From assembly GCA_017607445.1 (NCBI GenBank), contig JAEVHH010000004.1, forward strand, positions 1,426,001-1,490,000: DNA of 64,000 nt. Reading direction: 5' to 3'. The notes beneath the pieces are model-generated. The model was not told the DNA's origin and searched no databases. It saw only the letters and a program-made list of their open reading frames with translations. Positions 1 through 9,591 of this stretch are shown piece after piece. The translations under genes and the position numbers were made by a program. The first letter of the stretch is position 1. The number at the start of each line of letters is the position of its first letter. Source of the DNA: Histoplasma ohiense (Eukaryota; Ascomycota; Eurotiomycetes; Onygenales; Ajellomycetaceae).

Positions 1-723
1 GTTATTTCACATTTTGTTCTCTTTTTATCCCCCATTCTTCCGCCTGTGTTTTTCTATGGTTGATCGTTTCATTTCTAGGATTTGTTGCATTTGTTCGTAT
101 CTTCATTTTCTATGTGTTCTCCTCCACCTTCTGGGAAGGATGTCCCAGATGGAGATATCACAATACCCTGTTCAGCAAAATTAATTTGACGTCCAACTCT
201 TGTGTTAATAGTCTACAATCTCCATTGTTTCTACCCACCCCAAACCACACTTTAACCCTCAGTATCATGCGGTTTAACCTCTGAACACGTTTTTTTTTTA
301 AAAAAAAAACAAAAAAATAGAACCATACTCCCGGTGTCAGCTTCTTTCCCCCAAGGCAAAAATATTCACTGCACATATTGGTTTTCTTCTTGATTTTCTT
401 CTCCTGTATAACTAGTGACACTGCATACATCCGTGGACTGCAATACCATTTTCTCAGCTAGAAAACTAAGAAGAAGAAATGCACTTGAATGTCTGGAGAG
501 CATATTGCCATATGTCGATGATTTGATAGCTACGAAGGCCCATGGAAAAGTACACCAAAATAGGTATTAGGAAAGTAAAGGGAAATATTCTAGTCAAAGT
601 CTTCTTGTTCTAGTATACAATCAAAAGAAATGTAAGGATGTGAGAAACACACTGCAAGTTCGTCTACCAAAATAACGATAACAACCTTGAATCTGTTCCC
701 ATTAAAACATAAATCCCTTGCTC
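1..723. other. Intergenic sequence, no gene seen
   Basis: No open frame with recognisable protein character is present on either strand. A T-run directly followed by an A-run near 290-317 forms a small palindrome. The right part should hold the 3' UTR of the minus-strand bL27m gene, which ends at 724. Confidence 0.6.
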
Positions 724-1557
724 TTATGCCTTATTCTTCTTCCCCTTCCTCCTTGATTTAGCATCTTTCAACTGTGCCGCAATCTTTCGCCTCTCCATCC
801 TCCTTCTCCATGCCGCAAAGCGATCCTTCTTATTCCATTCAGGCACTCGCACCCCCGCACGCTCCGCCACGCGCCCAATCTGCCAATTGGCTACACGGTA
901 CATGTATCCAGGCCTAAGCGTAGGCGCAATTTCCGCCTCCTTAAGCGCCTTATTAGCATTCTCCTGTTCGATATCCCTTGGGACCGCCACCATACCAAGC
1001 CGTCTCTTGGTAATGGCGTTCCGGGGTAAGGGAAATTTATCGGATTTGTCAAAGGCAACCCCGATGTATTTGCGGTTAGGATGACGCTCGGGATCCGTGT
1101 AGTATTTGACATAGCCCGTGGCGAGCGAGTAGATGGTGTGATCACGACCCATTCCGCAATTTTCGCCGGGAAACCATTTGGAGCCACGTTGGCGGAAGAT
1201 GATATTTCCGGGGATCACGAATTGATCACCCGATTTTTTTGCACCGAGACGCTTGCCTGGACCGTTTTTTGGGCCGTTGTTTGCGCGGCCTTGGCTAGCA
1301 TGGGAGGCATAACGCACTTGAAGCTGGGATCGGAGGATGGTCGGGCGGGATTGGGGCTGGGGATGTCGTCGTTGTTGGAGGACGGAGGAACCGGACATGG
1401 AAGGGCAAAAAAGTGTCGAACTATTGGCGCTGCTAGCCGTCTTCCGTGAGAGATGTGATAGTGATCGCGTTGTTTGTGGAGTGGAGAGGAACGATGTGGA
1501 TTGGGTGAAGAGGAAGTCGAGAACCCGCAATGGGGCATTGAATCGAGGTTGGATCAT
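724..1557 (-). CDS. MRP7: Mitochondrial large-subunit ribosomal protein bL27m
   Basis: A single exon of 277 residues. From about residue 84 the protein carries the bL27 signature: RYASHASQGRANNG, then GPGKRLGAKKSG, then VIPGNIIFRQRG and GRDHTIYSLATGYVKYY. bL27 sits in the large mitoribosomal subunit near the peptidyl-transferase centre. The roughly 80 residues before it are rich in Arg, Ser and Pro with few acidic residues, as expected of a mitochondrial presequence. The extra C-terminal part, ending in a Lys/Arg-rich tail, is usual for fungal forms. The first in-frame ATG is at 1557. The gene is divergent from LCL2, with only about 260 bases between the two start codons. The symbol follows yeast MRP7. 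Confidence 0.93.
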   Translation of the reverse strand: MIQPRFNAPLRVLDFLFTQSTSFLSTPQTTRSLSHLSRKTASSANSSTLFCPSMSGSSVLQQRRHPQPQSRPTILRSQLQVRYASHASQGRANNGPKNGPGKRLGAKKSGDQFVIPGNIIFRQRGSKWFPGENCGMGRDHTIYSLATGYVKYYTDPERHPNRKYIGVAFDKSDKFPLPRNAITKRRLGMVAVPRDIEQENANKALKEAEIAPTLRPGYMYRVANWQIGRVAERAGVRVPEWNKKDRFAAWRRRMERRKIAAQLKDAKSRRKGKKNKA

Positions 1558-1821
1558 GATATTATAAAAAAGGATCGAGATCAGATAGGAACCATGTGTA
1601 TATCTCCCCGCAGTCCCGATCTCGAGGCGGTGCGGGTGTTGCAGTTGGAACTGCTGGTATATGTTTAATATCTGGAAAGCCTCAACTTTTTCGGAGTTGG
1701 GTTAAATAATTCCCACGTGACTTTGGGCTGACCAACCTGCAACGATCTAAATCATAGTGGAATGCAGAGGAGTTTGAGGACAGCTTTCAGTCTATACAGA
1801 CTACAAAATAGCAACTGCAAA
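1558..1821. promoter_or_regulatory. Shared divergent promoter, bL27m / LCL2
   Basis: These 264 bases lie between two start codons that point away from each other, so both promoters and both 5' UTRs must fit here. No clear TATA box or named factor site was identified. This is inferred from gene order. Confidence 0.5.
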
Positions 1822-2271
1822 ATGGTCCGCATATTCACAAGTATCCTTTTAGGTTTGCTGTTGCTTGTGACGGGCACTCGAGCCCAGTTTCAATTCTTCG
1901 AACAAATGTTTGGTGGCGGACAACAGCAGCAGCACGATTCTAGAGAACAAAACGTCCCAAGCGACAGCGACTGGTACCAACGAACTTATGACAATGGTAT
2001 ATCGCGTTTAGTATATACATATGAATTCATTTTATTTTATTTTCTAGATCAGAATGCTAACCGCGGCCTCTGCTCAGCGCGATGTTCGAACTATCTCTGT
2101 CCCGGGACTCTAGCTTGCGTCGCTGTTCCACACCATTGTCCCTGCCAACACCCAGCCGTCGAAGATAAGTTTGAACTAGGTGACGGAAGCGCAATATGTG
2201 TGTCGAAGGGCGGATTCAAGTTTGGCGAAGCGGCTAGGAAGGTCGAGCTGGCCAGAAAAGGATTACTGTGA
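1822..2271 (+). CDS. LCL2: LCL2-like secretory-pathway protein, two exons
   Basis: Exons are 1822-1996 and 2048-2271, giving 132 residues. The 51-base intron has GT-AG ends and a length divisible by three, so the reading frame stays open through it. The protein starts with a signal peptide (MVRIFTSILLGLLLL, cleavage likely after TRA). Then follow a Gln-rich stretch and a Cys-rich domain with CSARCSNYLCPGTLACV and HHCPCQHP. This matches the fungal family of long chronological lifespan protein 2, linked in yeast to the ER and ERAD; its biochemical role is not established. The ATG at 1822 is preferred over the in-frame ATG at 1762 because it puts the signal peptide at the N terminus. Confidence 0.85.
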   Translation: MVRIFTSILLGLLLLVTGTRAQFQFFEQMFGGGQQQQHDSREQNVPSDSDWYQRTYDNGISRLVYTYEFILFYFLDQNANRGLCSARCSNYLCPGTLACVAVPHHCPCQHPAVEDKFELGDGSAICVSKGGFKFGEAARKVELARKGLL

Positions 2272-3731
2272 ATTCAATATTCGGTAACTCGAACGCGATG
2301 CGATTATATACCCTGTTCATGCGATATGTTAGCATTTCGCTACCCATCTTTGGCGCGACATATGTTCAATTACGATTGCATAGAGCGTGACGAGGATTTT
2401 GCATCTTGGTCGACGATATTTTGCGGTTATTATATTTGCATATCCCGCGCTCACGGCGGCAGGTTTCTTTTATTGCAGAATATCTGGCCTGGGAAATAAC
2501 TGAAACAAACGGCTATGTGTGCAATGGGAATTAGGAGGTATTTCCATTGATTATGAATTAATAGAATTAGATTTGCCCATTTGCTTTTCGCTGAAGTGCT
2601 ATGCGCTTCTATGTACTGTACTTACATAGGGTTCCAAAAGTTTGTTTACGCTTTTGGTTCCCCAAAATGTGAAATCTTCCACTTTTTCCACCTCTATTTA
2701 ATTTCTTCAATGTGTCTATTTGGCATTGAAATTACTGAAAATTGAAGATCAAACTAAGAAATATCAGAATTCTTATGTGTTCATTTTGTTCTGTCTATAA
2801 ACAAAGAGAAAAGCCAGTCAAAATTATCACTCTTTATAATGTCATAGTTATATCAAATCGTCTACAATACAATCAACTGTGTACAATCTATCAAGATCTT
2901 CAACTCTTGTTTCTGAAGTGATTGTTCTTGAAAACTTAATTTCATGAGCAAAGATACATTTTTATTTAATATAAAAAGCTTGTAAGAAATCCCGCTCCTT
3001 GCGGATTCTTTCCATCTATTCCTGCCTCTCATACTATTCACTCCCCTTCTGGTGGTGGGCAAATGAACCTCTAAATCCCAGAGATGAAGGCATCTTTAAT
3101 TTCTTCAAAGGGTTTGAAAGCTCAGGCACAACACTCTATAGCAGGAGCTTCATGAAATATGCAGCTGGAGCAGGACGGAGGGAAAGTTCAAAGTCAATCA
3201 TTATGTTGCTATTAAACAATATCATCGCTAGATATCACCAATAGATATCATCGGTCGATATCATTCATTCAAGCAGGTCAATAGATAGATAGATAGATAG
3301 GCAGGCAGGCAGGCAGGCAGGCAGGTAGTCAGCTAGTCAGCTAGCATTGATATTTAGGTAGATGGGTAAGAATAGGGGGTATTTCGCAGCGGGAGATTAT
3401 AGATGCAAAAATCTCCTCAAAAATCAATCAGATTCAAAAGAAGCAACTTTTCTCCCCCTCAGAGCTTTGTATGATTCTTAGAGACTTCGCTTCGCTCCGT
3501 CTAATAATTATTGTGATATTCAATTATTTGTAAGGGTGGATTTTGGTGATTTTAAAAGTGTAAACAGAGGTTATTTAAATATCCGCCGCTGGCAGTGCCA
3601 AGACACAGCATCTTCAGCAACTTGTTCTCGTTCTCTCTGTTCTTAAACTATTATACTGGTAGACCCTAAAACATTCAACACGATATCTCTTCGATATTCA
3701 TCTCTATTACTATGCTGCTCGCTTTGCTACC
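2272..3731. other. AT-rich intergenic region with a microsatellite
   Basis: There is no credible coding sequence. A compound tetranucleotide repeat lies at about 3283-3326: several GATA units followed by GGCA units. Nearby, 3215-3270 repeats short GATATC-type words. A CGCTTCGCTC-type word follows at about 3487. The last 100 bases should hold the promoter and 5' UTR of the scramblase gene. Confidence 0.5.
3283..3326 (+). repeat. Compound (GATA)n-(GGCA)n microsatellite
   Basis: The sequence shows about five GATA-phase units running directly into six GGCA-phase units, then decays into GTAGTCAGCTAGTC copies. It is a simple repeat in an intergenic region. Confidence 0.85.
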
Positions 3732-5560
3732 ATGTTTTGCTGGCGATCGAAGCTACCCGCCCCACGCCCCATGTTAAATACCAGGGCGGCATCGTTAAGA
3801 TCACACCCTTGGACAAGAAAGAACTTGAACTCACGAATCACTCCTCTCCGCCGGAAGGCGCTGAACGTCCCTGGTCGACGAAATTCACCCCCTCCTCCAT
3901 CCCATGGAGACTTGACGAAGAATGCGCAATCTGGACCTGAAAATGCCAGCGCCGCGCCAGCACAAGAATCGGTTTCCGCGACTCTACGGAATACCAACCC
4001 AGAAGATAATACACTTCTCGCACCCGTTCACATTCCAGAAGACCCAAATGCAGTTCTCAAGGAAAATCACCCTGCCGCGGGGCTCCTGGCAAACTCCGGC
4101 TTGGTTGTTCAGAGGCAGTTAGAGATGATGAATGTGCTTCTGTACGTCAACATTTTTAACTTTCACCGATACCTTCTCTACTAGGGGCGACGCTTTGCTG
4201 ATGTGATACAGTGGTTTCGAACAAGCGAATCGGTATACCATACTGGATGCGCAAGGGAACCATGTTGGTTACATAGCTGAGCGTGACAATGGAATGGGCA
4301 GTATGCTCGCTCGTCAGTGGCTTCGAACACATCGCTCGTTTGTCACTCATGTCTTCGATAAACATCAAAATGAAGTCCTTCGTGTATGTGGATTTGTCTT
4401 TGAGAATGGTTGCGTATATTGATTTTTCTAACTATTATCACCAGTTCCACCGGCCATTCGTCTGGGTCAACAGTCGAATCCGAATCTATGACCCGCTAAA
4501 CCTAGCTTCTTCGTCACATTCATCTTCAGCAGCTGTGCAAACCAACGGTTCGTGGCCCCTTATTAAACCTTTCGAAGGCGATTCCACAAGAATATCCTCC
4601 CTCGACCTCGCAGATATGCGCGTGATTGGCGAAACACATTCCCAGTGGGCTCTCCTGCGACGGAAATACAATCTCTTCCTCTTGCATCCAAATCCAACTC
4701 CGGAAACCAATCTCCTCACAAAACGCGTTCCTTTATCTCATACACATCTTTCCAAATCTCAACAATTACAAGTTGCCAGCACCGATGAACCCGGAACAGC
4801 CGGCGAGTTCGGCCAATTTGCGTACGTCGACGAACCATTCCTGTCATGGGATTTCTCTCTCCGATCCGCAGATTCACGGCTGATAGGATCCGTCAACCGC
4901 AACTTCGTCGGCTTCGCTCGGGAATTATTTACGGATACTGGTATGTATGCGCTGCGGATGGACGCTGCGGCTCTAGCGGAAGAGCGAGAAAAGGGACACG
5001 TCATCTCCCAGACGCATAAAGAATCACACCCCTTGTATGATGGCAGTGACAGAAGCGGGATGACCCTGGATCAACGTGCCGTTATGCTTGCCACTGCCGT
5101 TACAATTGACTTCGATTATTTCAGCCGCCATAGCTCTTCTGGTGGGTTTTGGCCCGTTCCATTTTTCGGCTCGAGTGGGGCACCAGTTGAAGGAGGTGCA
5201 GCTGGAGGTGCAGTTGAAGGTGCAGCTGCGGAAGGTGCTGCAGGCGCTATCGGGAGAGGTGTCGCTGGGGCCGGAACAATTGCTGGATACGAATCTATGC
5301 AAAGGCGTGCATCTACTGATAATAATCAGCAGCAGCCACGTGAAGAACAGCAATCGGAAGAATACCCCCCACCACAGCAAGGGGACTACCAGGATGAAGA
5401 TGTATGGGGAGAGAATGGACAGGATTGGTGGAATAGTGACGGTGAAGGCTCGCCTGGTGCCAATGGAGGAAACGGAGGGTGGGGCCAGGAAGGCGGAGGT
5501 AATGGCGATGGCGATGGCGATGGCGATGGCGATGGCGATGAATGGGATGATTTCTTCTGA
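3732..5560 (+). CDS. AIM25: Phospholipid scramblase family protein, three exons
   Basis: Exons are 3732-4141, 4212-4383 and 4445-5560, giving 565 residues. The core matches the scramblase fold: GFEQANRYTILDAQGNHVGY, then ERDNGMGSMLARQWL, then RPFVWVNSRIRIYD, and near the end SWDFSLRSADSRLIGSVNRNF. Fungal members are orthologues of yeast AIM25, a mitochondria-associated protein; the transport activity of these forms is not proven. The first 50 residues are rich in Arg/Lys and almost free of acidic residues, as in a mitochondrial presequence. After the scramblase domain come an Ala/Gly-rich stretch and an acidic Gly-Asp tail encoded by GATGGC repeats. An ATG 20 bases upstream, at 3712, is out of frame and would open a short overlapping uORF. 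Confidence 0.88.
5507..5540 (+). repeat. (GATGGC)n tandem repeat inside the scramblase gene
   Basis: Five to six copies of GATGGC encode the alternating Gly-Asp stretch just before the C terminus of the scramblase protein. The unit is six bases long, so length changes keep the frame. Confidence 0.9.
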
Positions 5561-6204
5561 ATCTATTATGCTGCACCCGACGGATCTTGTATATAATGTT
5601 TGTTTTTTTATATATCCCCTTTAGATATCATCTTCTTAGAGCGGCGCACTGGTGCGGGTGGAAACTGAATCCAAAGACCAGACTATGTATGTATGTAACA
5701 AGTATATACCGATATTTCTCTCTATATCTTTGTCATTTAGATTTACTGTTATATAGTGTTGCCTGTTGCAATGCTAGCTTATTACGAACTAATTATTCAC
5801 GTTGATATATCCTAGTATGTATATTTTTTCGTTGGTCATTATTTAGTGCCCTAAATGTCTGGCTCTTGTTTGTTGTCCGCCCAGAAATTCCCCGGACGAG
5901 GAAATACTTCCAACCTGACAGCAAATAGCCACATCTCAGCTCCATTGACTAGAACCTGCACAACATATACTGGCCCTCGCATACTCTCGTTTTCTCTTTC
6001 CGGATACCCCCGAAATACTCAATATAACGTTTTGTCCCAAGGCAATCTTTCCAGCACCTCTCGCAGAACCCCCGCTCACCTCAAAACGCCAACCGCCACC
6101 CACCACGAACACCACGTACCAGCATTTCCATATCGAACTCTTTCCCTCGCAGCCCGCACACCCACTCAAAGGGCCTAAGAGGCGCATCACGAAAGTATAC
6201 GATA
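5561..6204. other. Intergenic region between scramblase and UBC7
   Basis: The first part is AT-rich and should be the scramblase 3' UTR. The second part, from about 5860, is C-rich and T-rich and looks like promoter and 5' UTR for UBC7. An open frame at 5855-6178 lacks any protein family character and is probably leader sequence. Confidence 0.5.
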
Positions 6205-6886
6205 ATGGCGACCTCTGTCGCCCAAAAGCGACTTTTCCACGAATACAAGCTCCTCTCCACAAATCCACCAGACGGCATAACGGCCGGTCCCGTCAACGAA
6301 GATGACATGTTCCACTGGGAGGCGCTGATCCAGGGCCCTGAGGGCACACCTTTTGAAGGCGGCGTGTTTGCTGCTGAGCTCAAGTTCCCCAAGGATTATC
6401 CGCTCAGTCCGCCCACGATGAAATTTCTGGGCGGCGGGGTGTGGCATCCGAATGGTATGTTATAGCCAATAATAATAACAAACAAGAATGATAATAGACG
6501 GTGGTCTATCAGTTTTCCCCGCTTGTATAATGATGCTGCGCAGCGAGCACCAGATAAGATGCTATAATGGACTTTATTGTACTGTACAAAATGACTGACT
6601 ATGTTCTCTTTTCCTCCCTGGCTTATTTGCAGTGTATCCCAACGGCGCTGTATGCATCTCCATCCTACATCCCCCAGGAGACGACCCGAACCACTACGAG
6701 CACGCCTCAGAGCGCTGGAGCCCCATCCAATCCGTCGAGAAGATTCTTATTTCGGTCATGAGTATGCTTGCGGAGCCGAACGATGAGAGTCCGGCGAATG
6801 TGGAGGCAGCGAAGATGTGGCGGGATAAGAGGGACGAGTATGAGAAGAGGGTTCGTAGTGAGGTTAGAAGGAGTTTAGGGCTTTGA
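6205..6886 (+). CDS. UBC7: Ubiquitin-conjugating enzyme E2, UBC7/UBE2G2 type, two exons
   Basis: Exons are 6205-6454 and 6633-6886, giving 167 residues; the 178-base intron ends in TTATTTGCAG. The E2 fold is complete. HWEALIQGPEGTPFEGG and FPKDYPLSPPTMKF lead into NGAVCISILHPPGDDPNHYE, with the catalytic cysteine at residue 91. The acidic insertion GDDPNHYE just after that cysteine separates the UBC7/G2 class from most other E2s. UBC7 attaches ubiquitin to ER-associated degradation substrates with the membrane-bound E3 ligases and a Cue1-type anchor. The ATG at 6205 matches the usual N terminus, which begins with a short basic helix (AQKRLFHEYKLL). Confidence 0.95.
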
Positions 6887-7256
6887 GTTTTAATAGGAGC
6901 ACGCGGCTGGGAATGCGCTGAAGGATCAAGGACTGGATGGGGTGGTTTTATATAGTATAAGTAATTTTGGCTCTTTTGTCTTTTTCTTCTGAGGGGAGCG
7001 CTGGATGGTTGGTGATATTGGTTTTCTTTGATATGATTTGTTTTTATTTTTTAGTTTTTTTTATGGGGGTTTGTTTCATCGGGCGTTCATTTTAGGGATT
7101 GGATTTGTTCTTATGAAGCGTTATGGTAAACTCATGTCTATAGCAACCGTTTCGTTTTTTCCCTACTTCTCTCATGAAATTCATGGTAGTGCGCTTAGAC
7201 CAGTTCATGAACAACGGCAGAAGCAACTCCATCTCTAGAGACCGTTTGAGATGCAT
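6887..7256. other. Convergent 3' region of UBC7 and SPO11
   Basis: The two genes converge here, so the segment should contain both 3' UTRs and polyadenylation signals. It is T-rich on the plus strand and nothing else is visible. Confidence 0.6.
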
Positions 7257-8840
7257 TCAGATCAATGTCTGCAGCTTATGGTCTAGCCATGTCTCAATGC
7301 CCCCTTCCCGTTCGTACAACATCTCAATCTCCGCCTTCACATTGGTCATAAGCATATGCTGCAGCTCCCGCCTCCAGGCCGGTTCCGGCCCATCCTCTGC
7401 GAAAACCGGGCTCCGCCCTAACATGTCCTGGGCCTTCTTCCTATCCCTCGAAGTCAGCGGTATTAGAGCATCATCGCCCTGTATTTCAAGGCTTGAAGGA
7501 ACTAGTTCTGACGCCTGCAGACCGAGCCACTGCACATTATGGGCTGCAAGATTGGTGTTATCATGTGCTTGCGCTCTTGAACCGTATTTATAGGTTGACA
7601 TGATAGCCATGCCGTCAGGGTCACCATCCACAAGCATGAATATAGGAGGTTGACGGAATGGCAGTGCTCCTGATGCTGATGGTGGGACTCGGGATAATAA
7701 ATGGAGAAACGCACGGGTGCTGATGTCTGGATACCCCTTCCCCTGGAAATCGTTTCGATATCAGATTGCCCACGGTTGATTGAGGAGAAAAATATGGAAT
7801 TCTAGGGGATTATATCCTACCGTGATAAGAATTCCTGATCCTGCAGCAGATGTTGTATGGTAGTTAACAGTGGCCAAACGGTGGAATGTGGCCTTCCATG
7901 TGCCATTTGTTAGTAGCAGAACTCGCTTGGAAGCTTGTGGCCTGAGCTACATAACGGATTTCAATCTGTAATTTACCTCTTTCTCAATCACCAGGATCCA
8001 TCGAATAGTTGAGGTATCGATTTTCTTAACCGTTTCGACCCGGGGAACGAGCATACCCTGTATACATGTCAATAACAAATGGGAAAGAGTCCGGCAGGAG
8101 TAGCAAAGCAACCTCAGCATGAACGGCCACATCGATCATGGAATCGTCATTTAGTGTGACATTGAAGGTTCCAACCACAACCCCTTTTGCTGCTGCTGCC
8201 TTTTTACATTTTACAACAAGTTAGAAAGAATACCTTGGCGTCTTGCGAGATAATGAGATATTCCAGTTCACAGTACCACGTGTAATGCTGTCCTGTCGAC
8301 ACCAATCGTACAAGCAATGTCGTCGATGCATCGATCCACCACACTCTGGGACCCAAAGGACGCCGGGTCAAGATAATAGATATCCCGCTTCGAGCTAATG
8401 AAGTCGCCTCGGATGGCCTCTGATATATGGCCAAGGATCCGCAAGAGAACCGCTGGGTGATACGAAAGGAATGAAATATTAAACCCGTGAAAATATGCGA
8501 ACAGAGCACAGCATCGGGTCGGGAGAAACATACCAAAGCGCCAGGCCTCCTGTACAGTTTTACCTGGCCATGAATAAGTGCATGAAGGTTCGGCAGTGTC
8601 ACGTTGCAAAGCTCCTGTTTCCGGATTCAGCGAGAAGTGGGAATGATTCGAGCGTCGTTTTAGAGTGATTGATGGGCATCCGTCAACTCTCATTAGCTCA
8701 TCGATGAGAGAATCCAGGAGCTGTGAAACAAAATTGCGAACTTTGTCCTCGGGGATTCCATTTTCATTACCAGGGCACGTGTTAGTGCTTTGGCAAGGGA
8801 TGTTGGGGGGCGTGCCCAAGGTTGGTGCCTCCGACATCAC
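7257..8840 (-). CDS. SPO11: SPO11 meiotic DNA double-strand-break protein, six exons
   Basis: Exons on the minus strand are 8840-8534, 8452-8277, 8199-8113, 8057-7977, 7892-7821 and 7742-7257, giving 402 residues. Each internal junction keeps the frame. This is the topoisomerase VI subunit A family, which cuts DNA to start meiotic recombination. The WHD domain holds KRDIYYLDPASFGSQ, in which Tyr129 corresponds to the catalytic tyrosine. The Toprim domain holds the metal-binding Glu in WILVIEKE and the acidic cluster in VDGDPDGMAIMSTYKYGS. Then follow WLGL and the closing helix KAEIEMLYE. Length and motif order are normal and no break is seen. The third to fifth exons are short (72-87 bases) and were placed by homology to the family pattern, so those boundaries are less sure. 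The gene is divergent from ERG7. Confidence 0.9.
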
Positions 8841-9591
8841 TTAGATAAAACGATATATATTTAGATATGTTCGTGGAATCGGGAGATATCACTTGACTTC
8901 AAAATAGAAGATGTTTAGATGATTTGCTCAGAGTTGTAGAAGATGGACAGTCCAGGTATTGCTAACAGACTAATGCATTAGGAATGGGATGCAGGGATAG
9001 TGAGTGGCATCTCCTGGAGGGGAGTAAATGGACATATCTCCTAACAATTCAGTATACAGGAATAGCAAATTGGCCAATCATAGTAGGACCCTGAAGGTAA
9101 AAGAGAGTATGGCCTCTTAAGAAGCGTGGTGATCTGAGTGAAGATTTCGAGATGAGGTTGCTGTTGACTGATATACTGACTGCAAACAGGGGTTGTCTGG
9201 TTATGTCATCTCGATCACAATCTTCTTCACATGCGAACGCTGGAGGAAACAAACTAAAAGACCAGGCACCCGCTGTCCACCCACTATATAGGAATAGTGG
9301 CCGGGGGGCCGTGGGAATTTCAAAGCATCACTATATCTTAGTTCTTGAACCCTCCGAACGCCCAGGGAAAATGGCTTTCAGGGATTGGCTTGAAGACATG
9401 TGATTTCCGAACGACACTCCGCCAAGAAAACGTTGGACTTGGAACAAAATCCAGGCAACTCAATGCATTCAGGTGTTGGCTTGGAGGTCTTCTTGTCTCT
9501 ATATCATAACACTGATTCTGAGTGCTTCAGCTAGTGAGTTGCTTGTTCGGAGGGAACTTGAATATTATCACTACCCAATGCTGCGGCAAAG
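8841..9591. promoter_or_regulatory. Divergent intergenic region, SPO11 / ERG7
   Basis: About 750 bases separate the two start codons. Short open frames at 9049-9252 (minus) and 9152-9403 (plus) have no family character. Promoters for a meiotic gene and a sterol gene must both lie here. No individual factor site could be assigned. Confidence 0.45.

Noticed and set aside
3283..3326. GATA/GGCA repeat considered as a CRISPR-like array
   Set aside because: The units are four bases with no spacers; it is a plain microsatellite, and CRISPR arrays are not expected in a fungal nucleus.
5076..5624. 182-codon frame overlapping the scramblase gene
   Set aside because: Its Ala-Met repeats come from the GATGGC repeat read in another frame. 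The scramblase frame is the conserved one.
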